Source: an uncultured Acetatifactor sp. (GTDB lineage: Bacteria > Bacillota > Clostridia > Lachnospirales > Lachnospiraceae). From it: 64,000 bases of DNA. Each line of letters begins with the position of its first letter. Position 1 is the stretch's first letter. The notes under the pieces are model-generated. The model was not told the origin of the DNA and searched no databases. It was given only the letters and a program-made list of their open reading frames with translations. A program made the translations under genes and the position numbers. Positions 27,306 through 37,265 of the stretch are shown piece after piece. The DNA lies in NCBI GenBank assembly GCA_910583845.1, contig CAJUAB010000006.1, forward strand, positions 1-64,000. The letters run 5' to 3'.

Positions 27306-29726
27306 ATGTTAGTACCGTTGAGTTGGTTAAAGGATTATGTGGAGATTGATGTGACGCCCCAGGAGCTGGAGGAGAAGCTCTTCTCCTGCGGTTTTGAGGT
27401 GGAGGAGCTGCATGAAGTGGGAGAGGCCGTCAGCAATGTGGTGGTGGGTCTGGTGGAGACCTGCGACCCCATTCCCGACACCCATCTGCATGTGTGCAGG
27501 GTGAATGCCGGAAGCCACGGCACCTTCCAGGTGTGCTGCGGGGCGGACAATGTGCAGGCGGGAGGGAAATATCCTCTGGCGCTGACAGGGGCAACGGTGT
27601 ATATGACGGCCAAGGATCACAAGACCGTGGAGGGCGTCATGACCATAAAAAAAGGAAAACTGCGGGGTTATGAGTCAGAGGGCATGCTGTGCTCCGGCGT
27701 GGAGCTGGGCGTGAGTGAGAATCTGTTTCCCGGCGGGGGGTATAACGGCCTGCTGGTGCTGCCCCCGGACGTGGAGCCAGGGGCGGATGTAAAACCGGTC
27801 CTGGGTCTGGACGACTGGATTTTTGACATTTCCATCACCGCCAACAGGCCGGACTGCCAGAGCATCGTGGGCATTGCCAGAGAAGTGGCGGCGGTGCTGG
27901 ATCGGCCCTTTCACATGCCCGCCCTGGATTATACCGAGACGGCGGTGAAGAAGGAGGGCTTCACGGTGACGGTGGACGCTCCCGACCTGTGTCCCCGTTA
28001 TATCGGCCACTATGTATACGATGTGGAGATCGGAGAGTCTCCGCAGTGGATGAAGCGCAGGCTGGCGCTGATGGGACAGGACGCCATCTCCAATATTGTG
28101 GATATCACCAATTATGTACTGCTGGAGATGGGGCAGCCCATGCATGCCTTTGACTGCGATTATCTGGAGGGCAACGCCATCCATGTGCGCCGGGCCGGGC
28201 AGGAGGAGCGGATTACCACGCTGGACGGACAGGAGTATCCCCTGCATCCCGGCAATCTGGTGATCTGCGACGGCGTGAAGCCGGTGGCTCTGGCGGGGGT
28301 TATGGGAGGCCTTAATTCCGAGATCCGGGAGAGCACCGCGGAGGTTCTGTTTGAGTCAGCGAAATTTGCCAGGGACAATATCCGCAGGACCTCCCGGGGA
28401 CTGGGGAAGCGCACGGACGCCAGCGCCAGGTACGAGAAGGGTGTGGATGAGTTCTCCACCGTACATGCCATGGAGCGGGCGCTTCATCTGGTTGAACAGC
28501 TGCACTGCGGCAAAATATCTTCCACCCATGTGGATGTGAATACAGGCAACGGCATTACTCCCAGGGAAATGAAAGTCAGTGTAAGAAAGGTGTGGGATGT
28601 GCTGGGCATTGAAGTGCCCGCCGGGGAGATTCTGCGGATTATGAAAAATCTGGATTTTGCCCCGGCCCTGGAGGGCGATGAGCTGACGCTGCAGGTTCCC
28701 GCCTATCGGGAGGATATGGAGGATTACCCGGATGTGGCGGAGGAGGTGATCCGTATGTACGGCTATGACCATGTGACACCCACCTTCATTCCCCAGGCGC
28801 AGGTGACCATGGGAGGCGTACCCCGGAATATGCAAAAGGAGCTGAAAATCAAGAGAGCGCTGTGCAGCGTGGGGGCCTATGAGTGTATTCATTACAGCTT
28901 TTTCTCCCCTTCGGATCTGGATCTGCTGCGTCTGCCGGAGGATGCGCCCCAGCGCCAGGCCATCCGCATACTGAACCCGATCAACGAGGAACTGTCCCTG
29001 ATGCGGACCACTTTGGTTCCTTCCATGTTAAACGCCATCTCCCGGAACCAGAAAAAGGGCATCCTGGAGGGCAGGCTTTACGAGAGCGCCAAAGTGTTTA
29101 TCCCCCGCTCTCTGCCCCTGAGTGATTATCCGGACGAGCGGGAGACGCTGTGCATAGGGGTGTTCGGGGAGAAAGAGAGCTTCTTTACCCTGAAAGGAAT
29201 GGCGGAGAAAGTGGCTGACACGCTGTTTGCCCGGTTTGATTACGCGCCTGTGACAGAGCCCTTCCTGCATCCTTATCAGGCGGCGGCTATTTATTTCGAG
29301 GGGGAAAAAGTGGGCTTTATGGGCAAGGTGGCCTACGAGGTGGCGGAGAGGCTTGACCTGCGCGAGGATGCCTATGTGCTGGAACTGGATCTGCGCGGCC
29401 TGGCGGATGCCTATGACAGACAGGCCAGCTTCACTCCCCTGCCCAGATTCCCCGAGGAGAGCCGGGACCTGGCGCTGGTAATGGACAGGGAGACCACCTG
29501 CGGACAGGTGGAGGAAGTGATTCGCAGTTCCTGCGGCCATATCAAGTCTGTCCGTCTGTTTGACGTGTATGAGGGCGGTCAGATTGCGGCGGGTAAGAAG
29601 AGCATGGCTTTCACCGTGGAGTTCACTCCCGGAGAAGAGGCCTTTGAGCCGGATTCCGTGGACCGCTTTGTGAAGAAGATCCTGAAAAATCTCAAGAACC
29701 GGCTGGATATCGAACTGAGAAGTTAG
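27306..29726 (+). CDS. pheT: Phenylalanyl-tRNA synthetase beta subunit
   Basis: 806 aa, normal length. Contains the N-terminal tRNA-binding domain (EMAP-like, from about residue 40), B3/B4 editing domain, B5 domain, catalytic-like fold and C-terminal ferredoxin-like anticodon domain (FPEESRDLALVMD through FTVEFT). The start at 27306 follows TAGGAGGAATCAT; an open frame extends into the repeats and is rejected. It works with pheS, but the two genes are separated by 386 bp of hairpin repeats. Confidence 0.95.
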   Translation: MLVPLSWLKDYVEIDVTPQELEEKLFSCGFEVEELHEVGEAVSNVVVGLVETCDPIPDTHLHVCRVNAGSHGTFQVCCGADNVQAGGKYPLALTGATVYMTAKDHKTVEGVMTIKKGKLRGYESEGMLCSGVELGVSENLFPGGGYNGLLVLPPDVEPGADVKPVLGLDDWIFDISITANRPDCQSIVGIAREVAAVLDRPFHMPALDYTETAVKKEGFTVTVDAPDLCPRYIGHYVYDVEIGESPQWMKRRLALMGQDAISNIVDITNYVLLEMGQPMHAFDCDYLEGNAIHVRRAGQEERITTLDGQEYPLHPGNLVICDGVKPVALAGVMGGLNSEIRESTAEVLFESAKFARDNIRRTSRGLGKRTDASARYEKGVDEFSTVHAMERALHLVEQLHCGKISSTHVDVNTGNGITPREMKVSVRKVWDVLGIEVPAGEILRIMKNLDFAPALEGDELTLQVPAYREDMEDYPDVAEEVIRMYGYDHVTPTFIPQAQVTMGGVPRNMQKELKIKRALCSVGAYECIHYSFFSPSDLDLLRLPEDAPQRQAIRILNPINEELSLMRTTLVPSMLNAISRNQKKGILEGRLYESAKVFIPRSLPLSDYPDERETLCIGVFGEKESFFTLKGMAEKVADTLFARFDYAPVTEPFLHPYQAAAIYFEGEKVGFMGKVAYEVAERLDLREDAYVLELDLRGLADAYDRQASFTPLPRFPEESRDLALVMDRETTCGQVEEVIRSSCGHIKSVRLFDVYEGGQIAAGKKSMAFTVEFTPGEEAFEPDSVDRFVKKILKNLKNRLDIELRS

Positions 29727-29769
29727 GGTATGGACCTGTTTTTTTCAATGTATGGAAAGGATGAGAAGT

Positions 29770-31197
29770 ATGCAAAAAAAGTGCGCATGGGAAAATTATG
29801 ATGAAAAGCAGCTGGGAAAGCTGGAGAAGCTGAGCGCGGAATACAGAGAGTTTCTGGATCAGGGAAAAACCGAGCGGGAGTGCGTTGACACGATTGTCAA
29901 TATGATTGAAAAAGAGGGGTACCGGGAGCTGGAGGCGCTGGTCAGATCGGGGGAGACCCTGAAAAAGGGAGACAAGGTCTACAGTGTCTGGATGAACAAG
30001 TCCATCGCGATGTTCCGGATCGGCAAGACGCCCATGACAGAGGGGATGAATATTCTGGGCGCTCATATCGACAGTCCCAGGCTGGATGTAAAACAGAACC
30101 CGCTGTTTGAGGATATCGACCACACTTTTGCCTATATGGATACACATTACTATGGCGGCGTGAAGAAGTACCAGTGGGTGACGCTGCCCCTGGCGATTCA
30201 TGGCGTGGTGGTCAAGAAGGACGGCACCACCGTCGAACTCAATATCGGAGAAAATGAGGACGATCCGGTGTTTTTCGTCTCCGACCTGTTGATTCATCTG
30301 GCCGGGCAGCAGCTGGAGAAGACGGCGGCCAAGGTGATCGAAGGGGAAGCTCTGGATTTGATTGCCGGAACCAGGCCCCTGATTCTGGGTGAGGAGGAAA
30401 AGGAGACGGATGAGGGCAAGAAAAAGGCGAAGAATATTGTCAAATCCGGTGTGCTGGATATTCTGAAAAAGACCTATGATATCGAGGAGGCGGACCTGGT
30501 CTCCGCGGAACTGGAGGTAGTGCCCGCAGGTAAAGCACGGGAAGCAGGTTTTGACCGCAGCATGATTCTGGCTTACGGGCAGGATGACAGAGTCTGCGCG
30601 TTCACTTCCCTGAAAGCCATGCTGGACTTTAAGGGACATGAAAGAACAGTCTGCTGCATTCTGGTGGATAAGGAGGAGATCGGCTCCGTGGGGGCCACGG
30701 GCATGCAGTCCCGCTTTTTTGAGAACGCGGTGGCGGAACTGATGAATCTGACGGGAGAGTACAGCGAATTGAATGTGCGCCGCGCTCTGGCCCACAGCGC
30801 CATGCTTTCCTCCGATGTGAGCGCGGCCTTTGACCCTGGCTACAGAAGCTGTTTCGAACTACAGAACGCAGCTTTTCTGGGCGCTGGTATGGTGTTCAAC
30901 AAATTCACCGGTTCCAGAGGCAAATCCGGCTCCAATGATGCCAACGCGGAGTATGTGGCCCATCTGCGCAGGGTTATGGACGAGAGCGGCATACAGTGGC
31001 AGACTGCGGAACTGGGCAAAGTGGATGTGGGCGGAGGCGGCACCATCGCCTATATTCTGGCGCTCTATGGTATGAATGTCATCGACAGCGGCGTGCCTGT
31101 GCTGAATATGCACGCTCCCTGGGAGGCCACCAGCAAGGCGGACATCTATGAGGCTTACAGAGGATATAAGGCATTCGCGGAAAATGTGAGCATGTGA
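29770..31197 (+). CDS. M18-family aspartyl aminopeptidase
   Basis: 475 aa. A cytoplasmic zinc aminopeptidase that removes N-terminal acidic residues. Metal-ligand motifs: [13 protein letters not shown] (His, Asp), [12 protein letters not shown] (Glu-Glu), [10 protein letters not shown] (Asp) and NMHAPWE (His). The start at 29770 is favoured by AAAGGA 9 bp upstream; ATG 29752 and 29761 are in frame. It lies 43 bp after pheT and just before queA, so probably one long transcript. Confidence 0.92.
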   Translation: MQKKCAWENYDEKQLGKLEKLSAEYREFLDQGKTERECVDTIVNMIEKEGYRELEALVRSGETLKKGDKVYSVWMNKSIAMFRIGKTPMTEGMNILGAHIDSPRLDVKQNPLFEDIDHTFAYMDTHYYGGVKKYQWVTLPLAIHGVVVKKDGTTVELNIGENEDDPVFFVSDLLIHLAGQQLEKTAAKVIEGEALDLIAGTRPLILGEEEKETDEGKKKAKNIVKSGVLDILKKTYDIEEADLVSAELEVVPAGKAREAGFDRSMILAYGQDDRVCAFTSLKAMLDFKGHERTVCCILVDKEEIGSVGATGMQSRFFENAVAELMNLTGEYSELNVRRALAHSAMLSSDVSAAFDPGYRSCFELQNAAFLGAGMVFNKFTGSRGKSGSNDANAEYVAHLRRVMDESGIQWQTAELGKVDVGGGGTIAYILALYGMNVIDSGVPVLNMHAPWEATSKADIYEAYRGYKAFAENVSM

Positions 31198-31289
31198 TGG
31201 AAATATCCCGGGGCGGACAGCAGCTTTGCGCGCCGCCCCGGCGACAGGTGATTGACCGACTGGGGGCGGTTATGGATGTGGAGAATATT

Positions 31290-32321
31290 ATGGAACTCAG
31301 GAAATCGGATTTTTATTTTGAACTGCCGCAGGAATTGATTGCCCAGGACCCTCTGGAGGACCGCTCCGCTTCCAGACTTTTACTGCTGGATAAAAATACC
31401 GGGCAGATCCGGCATGAGGTATTCCGCCATATCACCCGGTATCTGCGGCCCGGGGACTGTCTGGTACTGAACAATACCAAGGTGATTCCGGCCAGGCTTC
31501 TGGGGGAGCGGGAAGGCACGGGGGCCCATGTGGAGGTGCTGCTTCTCAAGCGCCGGGAGAAGGATGTGTGGGAGACATTGGTGAAACCCGGAAAAAAATG
31601 CAGACCCGGCACAGAGCTGATATTCGGCAACGGATTGCTGCGGGCCCGGGTGTTGGAGACCGTGGAGGAGGGCAATCGTCTGATCCGCTTTACTTATGAA
31701 GGGATCTGGGAGGAGCTGCTGGACCGGCTGGGGGAGATGCCCCTGCCTCCTTATATTACCCACAGATTACAGGACAAAAACCGGTACCAGACTGTTTATG
31801 CCAGGTACGAGGGATCGGCGGCGGCTCCCACCGCGGGGCTGCATTTTACCGGGGAATTGCTGGAGCAGATCGGGCAGATGGGCGTACAGATTGTCTATGT
31901 GACACTGCATGTGGGGCTGGGCACCTTCCGTCCGGTGAAGGAGGAGAATGTGCTGGAGCATCATATGCACTCGGAGTACTATCAGGTTACACAGGAGGCG
32001 GCGGAGCGGATCAACGCCGTGAAGGCAGCCGGGGGGCGTGTCATCTGTGTGGGCACCACCAGCTGCCGGACGCTGGAGAGCGCTGCCGATGAGAGCGGCC
32101 TGGTGCAGCCGGGCTGTGGGGATACGGAAATTTTTATCTATCCGGGCTATCATTTTAAAGTGCTGGACGGTCTGATCACCAATTTCCATCTGCCCGAATC
32201 TACGCTGGTGATGCTGGTCAGCGCGCTGGCGGGCCGGGAGCAGGTGCTGGCCGCCTATGAGGAAGCCATACGGGAGCGGTATCGCTTTTTCAGCTTTGGG
32301 GATGCCATGTTCGTGGTGTGA
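31290..32321 (+). CDS. queA: S-adenosylmethionine:tRNA ribosyltransferase-isomerase
   Basis: 343 aa, matching the family. It transfers and isomerises the ribose of SAM onto preQ1-modified tRNA to make epoxyqueuosine. Recognisable: [20 protein letters not shown] at the start, FLLLDK-like core, [16 protein letters not shown] and HMHSEYYQV, with [14 protein letters not shown] near the end. The start is set at 31290 with TGGAG 7 bp upstream; earlier ATGs at 31272 and 31194 would add an unrelated leader that overlaps a GC-rich hairpin (about 31208-31242). The usual partner tgt is not adjacent. Confidence 0.93.
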   Translation: MELRKSDFYFELPQELIAQDPLEDRSASRLLLLDKNTGQIRHEVFRHITRYLRPGDCLVLNNTKVIPARLLGEREGTGAHVEVLLLKRREKDVWETLVKPGKKCRPGTELIFGNGLLRARVLETVEEGNRLIRFTYEGIWEELLDRLGEMPLPPYITHRLQDKNRYQTVYARYEGSAAAPTAGLHFTGELLEQIGQMGVQIVYVTLHVGLGTFRPVKEENVLEHHMHSEYYQVTQEAAERINAVKAAGGRVICVGTTSCRTLESAADESGLVQPGCGDTEIFIYPGYHFKVLDGLITNFHLPESTLVMLVSALAGREQVLAAYEEAIRERYRFFSFGDAMFVV

Positions 32322-32426
32322 GTAAAAATTTCATTGTTCAGCCAGGCAGAAGAGATGCAAAAGCACAGTTTGATTTTGTTCCGCTATCAGTGGTATACTA
32401 TATCTGAAAAGCCTGGAGGTGCTGAC

Positions 32427-34295
32427 ATGAGCGATACCATAACTGTTAAGGAAGCAGCAAAACTTTGGGGAATCACGGAGCGTCGGGTAACCGTCCTGTG
32501 TACGGAAGGACGGATTGCGGGAGCATATAAAAAGAGCCGCAGTTGGGCGATTCCAGTTGATGCCGAAAAACCTGCGGACAGCCGGATTAAAACAGGTGCA
32601 TATAGAAAAAACAAAACATTGTCTGACCTGCCGCTGCCGGTTGGAATTTCGGATTATCGTCTGGCCTCGTCCGAGTACTACTATGTGGATAAAACGATGA
32701 TGATCAAAGATTTTCTGGATGAGAGACCGATGGTGTCTCTGTTTACCCGTCCGCGCCGTTTTGGCAAGACTCTGAATATGGATATGATCCGCACCTTCTT
32801 TGAAAAGACGGACGAAAACACTTCTGTCTATTTCAAAGATAAGAAAATCTGGTCATGCGGTAAAAAATATCGAGACTATCAGGGGAAATACCCGGTGATT
32901 TTCATTACCTTTAAGGATGTGAAACGGGACACCTGGGAGGAGTCCTATGATCAGATTTCTAAAATTCTGACCCAGGAGTTTGAACGTCACAGCGAGCTTC
33001 TGGAAAGCGGGCAGTGCAGCAAATATGAGAAATCATACTTTCAAAATGTTCTGGAAGAGAAGGCGGACAGCACAGATATGATGATGTCCCTGCAAAGGCT
33101 CTCTCAAATGCTGGACGAGCATTATGGAATCCCTCCGATTATCATCATAGATGAGTACGACACGCCGATTCAGCAGGGGCATATGCGGGGATTTTACGAT
33201 AAAGTGATTCTCTTTATGCGCAACCTCTTTTCAGGCGGCCTGAAAGACAACCGGCACCTTTCTTATGGCTTTTTAACGGGCATTCTTCGTGTGGCCAAAG
33301 AGAGTATCTTCAGCGGTCTGAACAATTTAAAAGTGAATTCCATATTGGACAGCCAGTATAGTGAATATTTTGGCTTTACGCCGGAAGAGGTAAAAGAGAT
33401 TGCCCGCTATTACCATGCGGAGGAGAGGTATGCGGAAATCTGCGACTGGTACGACGGATATCGGTTTGGCGGCTCGGAAATATTTAATCCGTGGTCTGTT
33501 ATCAGCTATTTTAGCAATGGCTGTCAACCCAGGGCCTTCTGGCAGTCAACCGGCAGCAATGAGATCATCGGTGAAATTCTGGCGTATGCGGGAGAAGACA
33601 TCTATGAACGTCTTAACGCTTTATTGCAGGGGGATTCTTTCCTGACGTATATTGACGCCGGAGTGATTTATCCCCAGATTCGGAATAATCCTTCCTCTGT
33701 ATACAGCTTTCTTCTGGTTGCAGGCTATCTGAAAGTCGTAAGGGCAGATCCTGCTTTCAGCGGTGATTATATGTGCGAGGTGGCGCTTCCCAACCGGGAG
33801 ATTGCGTTTGTCTATCATAAAGAGATTCTGCAAAAATTGACCGATATCATTCCCCAGGCTACTGCAATTTCTATTCAGGAAGCGTTATACGCCCATGATG
33901 CAGAAAGGCTGCAAAAGGAGATGCACAGGCTTCTTCTCCAATCGGCAAGCTGCTATGATACTGCCGGAGAAAACTTTTATCACGGCTTTGTTCTGGGACT
34001 TTGCGCCATGATGGATAACCGATACTATATCAGTTCGAATGGGGAATCCGGAGAGGGCCGGTATGATATTCAATTATTGCCCAAGTCAGAGACTATGCCG
34101 GGTATTCTGATTGAACTGAAAGCTGCCAGAAATCTTTCCGGAGACAGACTCAAACAGCTCTCAGAGACGGCTCTGGCACAAATTCAGGATCGTAGGTACG
34201 ATACCGATATGATTTCAAAAGGCGTTAAATCCATCGTCAAGTATGGCGTAGCTTTCAGCGGGAAACAGGTGGAGATTGCGGTGGCTATTCAATGA
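32427..34295 (+). CDS. AAA-ATPase-like / PDDEXK_9 protein with N-terminal HTH
   Basis: 622 aa. Residues 1-55 form an excisionase-like helix-turn-helix (TVKEAAKLWGITERRVTVLC, then a wing GAYKKSRSWAIP). A short linker joins an AAA-ATPase-like domain (RPRRFGKTLNMDMI; Walker B IIIIDEYDTPIQQGH) and a C-terminal PDDEXK_9 domain (GRYDIQL...ILIELKA). Apart from the HTH it is a diverged homologue of the protein at 15.1 kb. The start follows CTGGAGGTGCTGAC. A promoter TTGATT-18-TATACT (32370-32399) precedes it. The added DNA-binding domain suggests DNA targeting or self-regulation; the function is unknown. Confidence 0.88.
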   Translation: MSDTITVKEAAKLWGITERRVTVLCTEGRIAGAYKKSRSWAIPVDAEKPADSRIKTGAYRKNKTLSDLPLPVGISDYRLASSEYYYVDKTMMIKDFLDERPMVSLFTRPRRFGKTLNMDMIRTFFEKTDENTSVYFKDKKIWSCGKKYRDYQGKYPVIFITFKDVKRDTWEESYDQISKILTQEFERHSELLESGQCSKYEKSYFQNVLEEKADSTDMMMSLQRLSQMLDEHYGIPPIIIIDEYDTPIQQGHMRGFYDKVILFMRNLFSGGLKDNRHLSYGFLTGILRVAKESIFSGLNNLKVNSILDSQYSEYFGFTPEEVKEIARYYHAEERYAEICDWYDGYRFGGSEIFNPWSVISYFSNGCQPRAFWQSTGSNEIIGEILAYAGEDIYERLNALLQGDSFLTYIDAGVIYPQIRNNPSSVYSFLLVAGYLKVVRADPAFSGDYMCEVALPNREIAFVYHKEILQKLTDIIPQATAISIQEALYAHDAERLQKEMHRLLLQSASCYDTAGENFYHGFVLGLCAMMDNRYYISSNGESGEGRYDIQLLPKSETMPGILIELKAARNLSGDRLKQLSETALAQIQDRRYDTDMISKGVKSIVKYGVAFSGKQVEIAVAIQ

Positions 34296-34411
34296 AGATT
34301 TTCGGATGCCATGCTGATTTCATGAGATTTCCCATATCGCAGAATTGCCAAAGGGCGAGGCGTTTCACAGACAGAAGCTGTCACAAATGCCGGTGAATTC
34401 CATTGGAGGAA

Positions 34412-34440
34412 TTGACAATTTGTGAAAAATCGTGTAAAAT
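34412..34440 (+). promoter_or_regulatory. Promoter of the PilZ gene
   Basis: Consensus -35 TTGACA (34412-34417), 17 bp, -10 TAAAAT (34435-34440). Confidence 0.85.
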
Positions 34441-34478
34441 TCTGTTTAGAAATACAACTGTTTGGGAGGAATGCCTGA

Positions 34479-34817
34479 ATGGAGGAACGCAGAAAAAGCA
34501 AGAGAATGGAGCTGGAGGCCAGGCTGATGGTGAAGCGTCTGGATTCCGCGGAAAAGCACTCGGTTGTCATTAACATATCAGATGTGTCCAGAACCGGCGT
34601 GGGGTTCTCCTGCCCGGATCAGCTGGATATCAGGGCGGTATATGAATGCTATCTGACCATATGGACGAAAGAAATAATACATGTATTTATGCAGATTGTG
34701 CGTTCGGAGATTGAGAGACCGGGCAGCTTTCACTATGGCGCTGTTTTCATCGGCATGTCCGCGCAGGACGCTTTCCGCATCAGTGTGTATGAGCATTTCT
34801 CTGAGATGACTGGCTGA
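34479..34817 (+). CDS. Stand-alone PilZ-domain protein (c-di-GMP receptor type)
   Basis: 112 aa, essentially one PilZ domain. The two c-di-GMP contact motifs are present: an Arg-rich RRKSKR at the N-terminus (RxxxR) and DVSRTGVGF (D-x-S-x-x-G). No output domain is fused, so it would act by binding a partner when c-di-GMP is high. A strong promoter and the TGGGAGGAATGCCTGA box precede the ATG. No diguanylate cyclase is visible in the window. Confidence 0.85.
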   Translation: MEERRKSKRMELEARLMVKRLDSAEKHSVVINISDVSRTGVGFSCPDQLDIRAVYECYLTIWTKEIIHVFMQIVRSEIERPGSFHYGAVFIGMSAQDAFRISVYEHFSEMTG

Positions 34818-34819
34818 AC

Positions 34820-34860
34820 GATAACTGCCTGAACCCATAGGGATCAGGCAGTTATCTTAT
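34820..34860. terminator. Bidirectional terminator between the PilZ gene and tyrA
   Basis: A 13-bp perfect stem GATAACTGCCTGA (34820-34832) with TCAGGCAGTTATC (34844-34856) between convergent genes. The last tyrA codon overlaps its edge. Confidence 0.8.
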
Positions 34861-35960
34861 AACTTTTTTTCGTGTATGACAAATTGGGGCGTGGAGAGCA
34901 GCTTTTTGGCGGCTTCCTGAGAGGCCTCGTCGTAGAACTCAATCCGCAGCACACCCTCCTCATATTCCCGGTTGTGAATGATCCCGATATTTTTGATATT
35001 GATATTGTTGAAGGCCAGAGTGGTGGCTACCTGGGCCAGCATGCCGGGGCGGTCGTCGATATCCACGTTAAAGGAGTACACCCGCTTGATGGGACCGCTG
35101 GAGGCATTGATAAAGGATTCCCGGTAGATTCTGGCGCTGTCAAAAAGCTGATACAGCGCTTCGCCCTGACGCTTATTCAACTGCTCCCTGATTCTGGACA
35201 GGGAAGCAATGTAGCTGTCCAGCAGCCGGGTGATATTCTCCGTATTGGTAAGGCAGATCTGCTGCCACATGGCGGCGGAAGAGGAAGCGATCCGGGTGAT
35301 ATCCTTGAATCCCCCTGCCGCCACCATTTTCATGATGCCTTCCTCGCTGTCCGAGTCCCGCACCAGATTGACCAGGGAAGCGGCGATCACATGGGGCAGA
35401 TGGCTGATGCCCGCGGTGACATAATCGTGCTGCCGGTAGTCCAGCACCAGCGGTATGGCCCCCATGGCCTCCACCAATATCCGGTAGGCATCCAGCCTCC
35501 CGGGAGCGGTCTGCGGGGTGGGGGTCAGGATATAATAGGCGTTCTCCAGCAGCCTGGCCTTGGAATTGGCGTAGCCGAACCGCTCGCTGCCCGCCATGGG
35601 GTGCCCTCCGATGAACTGTGCCTCCAGGCCTGCCCGGGAGATATGTTCATGGATGTCCGTCTTGACACTGCCCACATCCGTCAGGGTGCAGGACGGGGAG
35701 AGAACTTTTTTTACCGCTTCCAGATTGGTGTCATTTTTCTGTACCGGGGCACACAGGAACAGATAGTCACAGTCTCCGAAGGTATCGTCAATCCGGGCCG
35801 CCGCCTGGTCGATGACCCCGTCTTTCAACGCTGCCGACAGAGTGGCGTGATTCACATCATAGGCGGATATTTTTATCTCCGGTATATTTTCCCGCAGGGC
35901 CCTGGCGATGGAGCCGCCGATCAGGCCCAGGCCGATAAAGCCGATATGCATATTTCCCAT
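34857..35960 (-). CDS. tyrA: Prephenate dehydrogenase with C-terminal ACT domain
   Basis: 367 aa. Oxidises prephenate to 4-hydroxyphenylpyruvate in tyrosine synthesis. The Rossmann motif GFIGLGLIGGSIA is at the N-terminus; the catalytic region has DVGSVKTDIH, GGHPMAGSE and SHLPHVIAASL. The last ~75 residues are an ACT domain (VDIDDRPGMLAQVATTLA), implying tyrosine feedback. It is the last gene of a minus-strand run, 27 bp after the HD-Pnk-like gene, and may share its transcript. Neighbouring aromatic genes are absent. Confidence 0.93.
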   Translation of the reverse strand: MGNMHIGFIGLGLIGGSIARALRENIPEIKISAYDVNHATLSAALKDGVIDQAAARIDDTFGDCDYLFLCAPVQKNDTNLEAVKKVLSPSCTLTDVGSVKTDIHEHISRAGLEAQFIGGHPMAGSERFGYANSKARLLENAYYILTPTPQTAPGRLDAYRILVEAMGAIPLVLDYRQHDYVTAGISHLPHVIAASLVNLVRDSDSEEGIMKMVAAGGFKDITRIASSSAAMWQQICLTNTENITRLLDSYIASLSRIREQLNKRQGEALYQLFDSARIYRESFINASSGPIKRVYSFNVDIDDRPGMLAQVATTLAFNNINIKNIGIIHNREYEEGVLRIEFYDEASQEAAKKLLSTPQFVIHEKKL

Positions 35961-35987
35961 TTTTTCAGTCCTCTCCGATTATTCTTT

Positions 35988-37154
35988 CTATAGACTATAG
36001 CACGTCAACGTGTGAAAATCAAGTCCGGAAAGCGGAGTCACGCTGTAAGCCTCCCATGGCGCCGGGACTTCCAGCTTCCGGATCATATCGTCCAGAACGG
36101 ACTCGGGGAGCTGTCTGGCTCTGACGCGGTTGCGGCGCAGCAGTTCCCGGTAAGGGACCTCCAAATACAGGATGTGCACTCTGGCTCCGTAGCCCGCGAA
36201 CAGCCGCACCAGCCTTTGCCGGGTTTCCGTCAGAAGATTGGTGGCGTTCCAGATAAAGGGCCGGCCTTTTCGCAGGTATCCCCGGGCCAGTTCCAGCGCT
36301 TCCTGCACGACTTTGCCGGAGGGCCTGGTGGGGGGAATCCCCATTTTTTCCCGGAGATCATCCAGGGAGACCACGGGCATGTCAGACCATTCGCCGCTCT
36401 TCTGGGCGATCCAGGTGTCCTTGCCCGACAGAGGGAGTCCCGCCATCATGATTACGTCGAAGGTGGTGTCATCATACAGACAGGCGCCCTGCCACAATTC
36501 CTCCTTCTGATAGAAGCGGAACCTTGTATAAGGATTTTCGAAGGGGAAAGGGTGTTCCCAGATGCCCAGCTCCCGGACATATTCCCCGAAAAGCTGTACC
36601 TGATCGGAGAGCTGGTCTGGCCGGGCTTCCCGGCGTCCCAGGGTATCCGCCCGGGACAGCAGATCCAAAAACCGCAGAGGGATGCTCTCGGCGGCTTTGC
36701 ACAGTTCCACATCGGGCTGCTGCCTGGTCCAGAACCACAGAGGCAGGCCGTGGAAGCGAATCAGCTTTGCCACAAGCTCCCGCCGGGCGAAGGACAGCCC
36801 GAAGCGCTCGTTCTCCTGCCAGGCGATTCTGCGGAATATTTTTTCCCCCACGATGGTGTGTCTGGGCGATACCCATTTCCCGTCCTCCAGTCTGGTGCAG
36901 GCGGGTTTCCCGATATCGTGGAATGCCGCCGTCAGAAACAGGAGCGCTCTTTCCACCTCCGGCAATGTCTGCCAGAGGGGAAGTTTTTTCAGCTCTTCGC
37001 ATACCATTTCCGTGTGGCGCAGCACATCGCCCTCCCCATGGTGTTCCGGATTTTGCGGCACGTCCCGAAGGGACAGCAGTTCCGGGCAGGAGGCGGTAAG
37101 CTCCTGCATGGAAAAGCCGGTTTTCTTTATTGTGTCTAAAATATTGGTTTCCAT
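35988..37154 (-). CDS. HD-Pnk-like nucleic acid end-healing enzyme
   Basis: 388 aa. N-terminal HD phosphohydrolase domain (His47; FHDIGKP with His79-Asp80; a later His in RHTIVGEK) and a C-terminal P-loop kinase domain (from about residue 235: MMAGLPLSGKDTWI; SLDDLR; NATNLLTETRQRLV). This order matches HD-Pnk proteins, which remove 2',3'-phosphoesters and phosphorylate 5'-OH ends. The P-loop has Asp where Ser/Thr is usual (GKD). The start at 37154 is fixed by AAAAGGAGATGAG. The gene follows the RNA ligase gene by 111 bp containing a hairpin (37199-37229). Together they could heal and seal broken RNA; activity is inferred. Confidence 0.82.
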   Translation of the reverse strand: METNILDTIKKTGFSMQELTASCPELLSLRDVPQNPEHHGEGDVLRHTEMVCEELKKLPLWQTLPEVERALLFLTAAFHDIGKPACTRLEDGKWVSPRHTIVGEKIFRRIAWQENERFGLSFARRELVAKLIRFHGLPLWFWTRQQPDVELCKAAESIPLRFLDLLSRADTLGRREARPDQLSDQVQLFGEYVRELGIWEHPFPFENPYTRFRFYQKEELWQGACLYDDTTFDVIMMAGLPLSGKDTWIAQKSGEWSDMPVVSLDDLREKMGIPPTRPSGKVVQEALELARGYLRKGRPFIWNATNLLTETRQRLVRLFAGYGARVHILYLEVPYRELLRRNRVRARQLPESVLDDMIRKLEVPAPWEAYSVTPLSGLDFHTLTCYSL

Positions 37155-37265
37155 TTTCTCATCTCCTTTTAAGCGCGGCATTTTACAGAGGATCGGAGGT
37201 CTTACGGGAACCGGCGGTTCTCATAAGACGCGAAACCCTGTGTCACATCCAGCCGCATATCTAAT

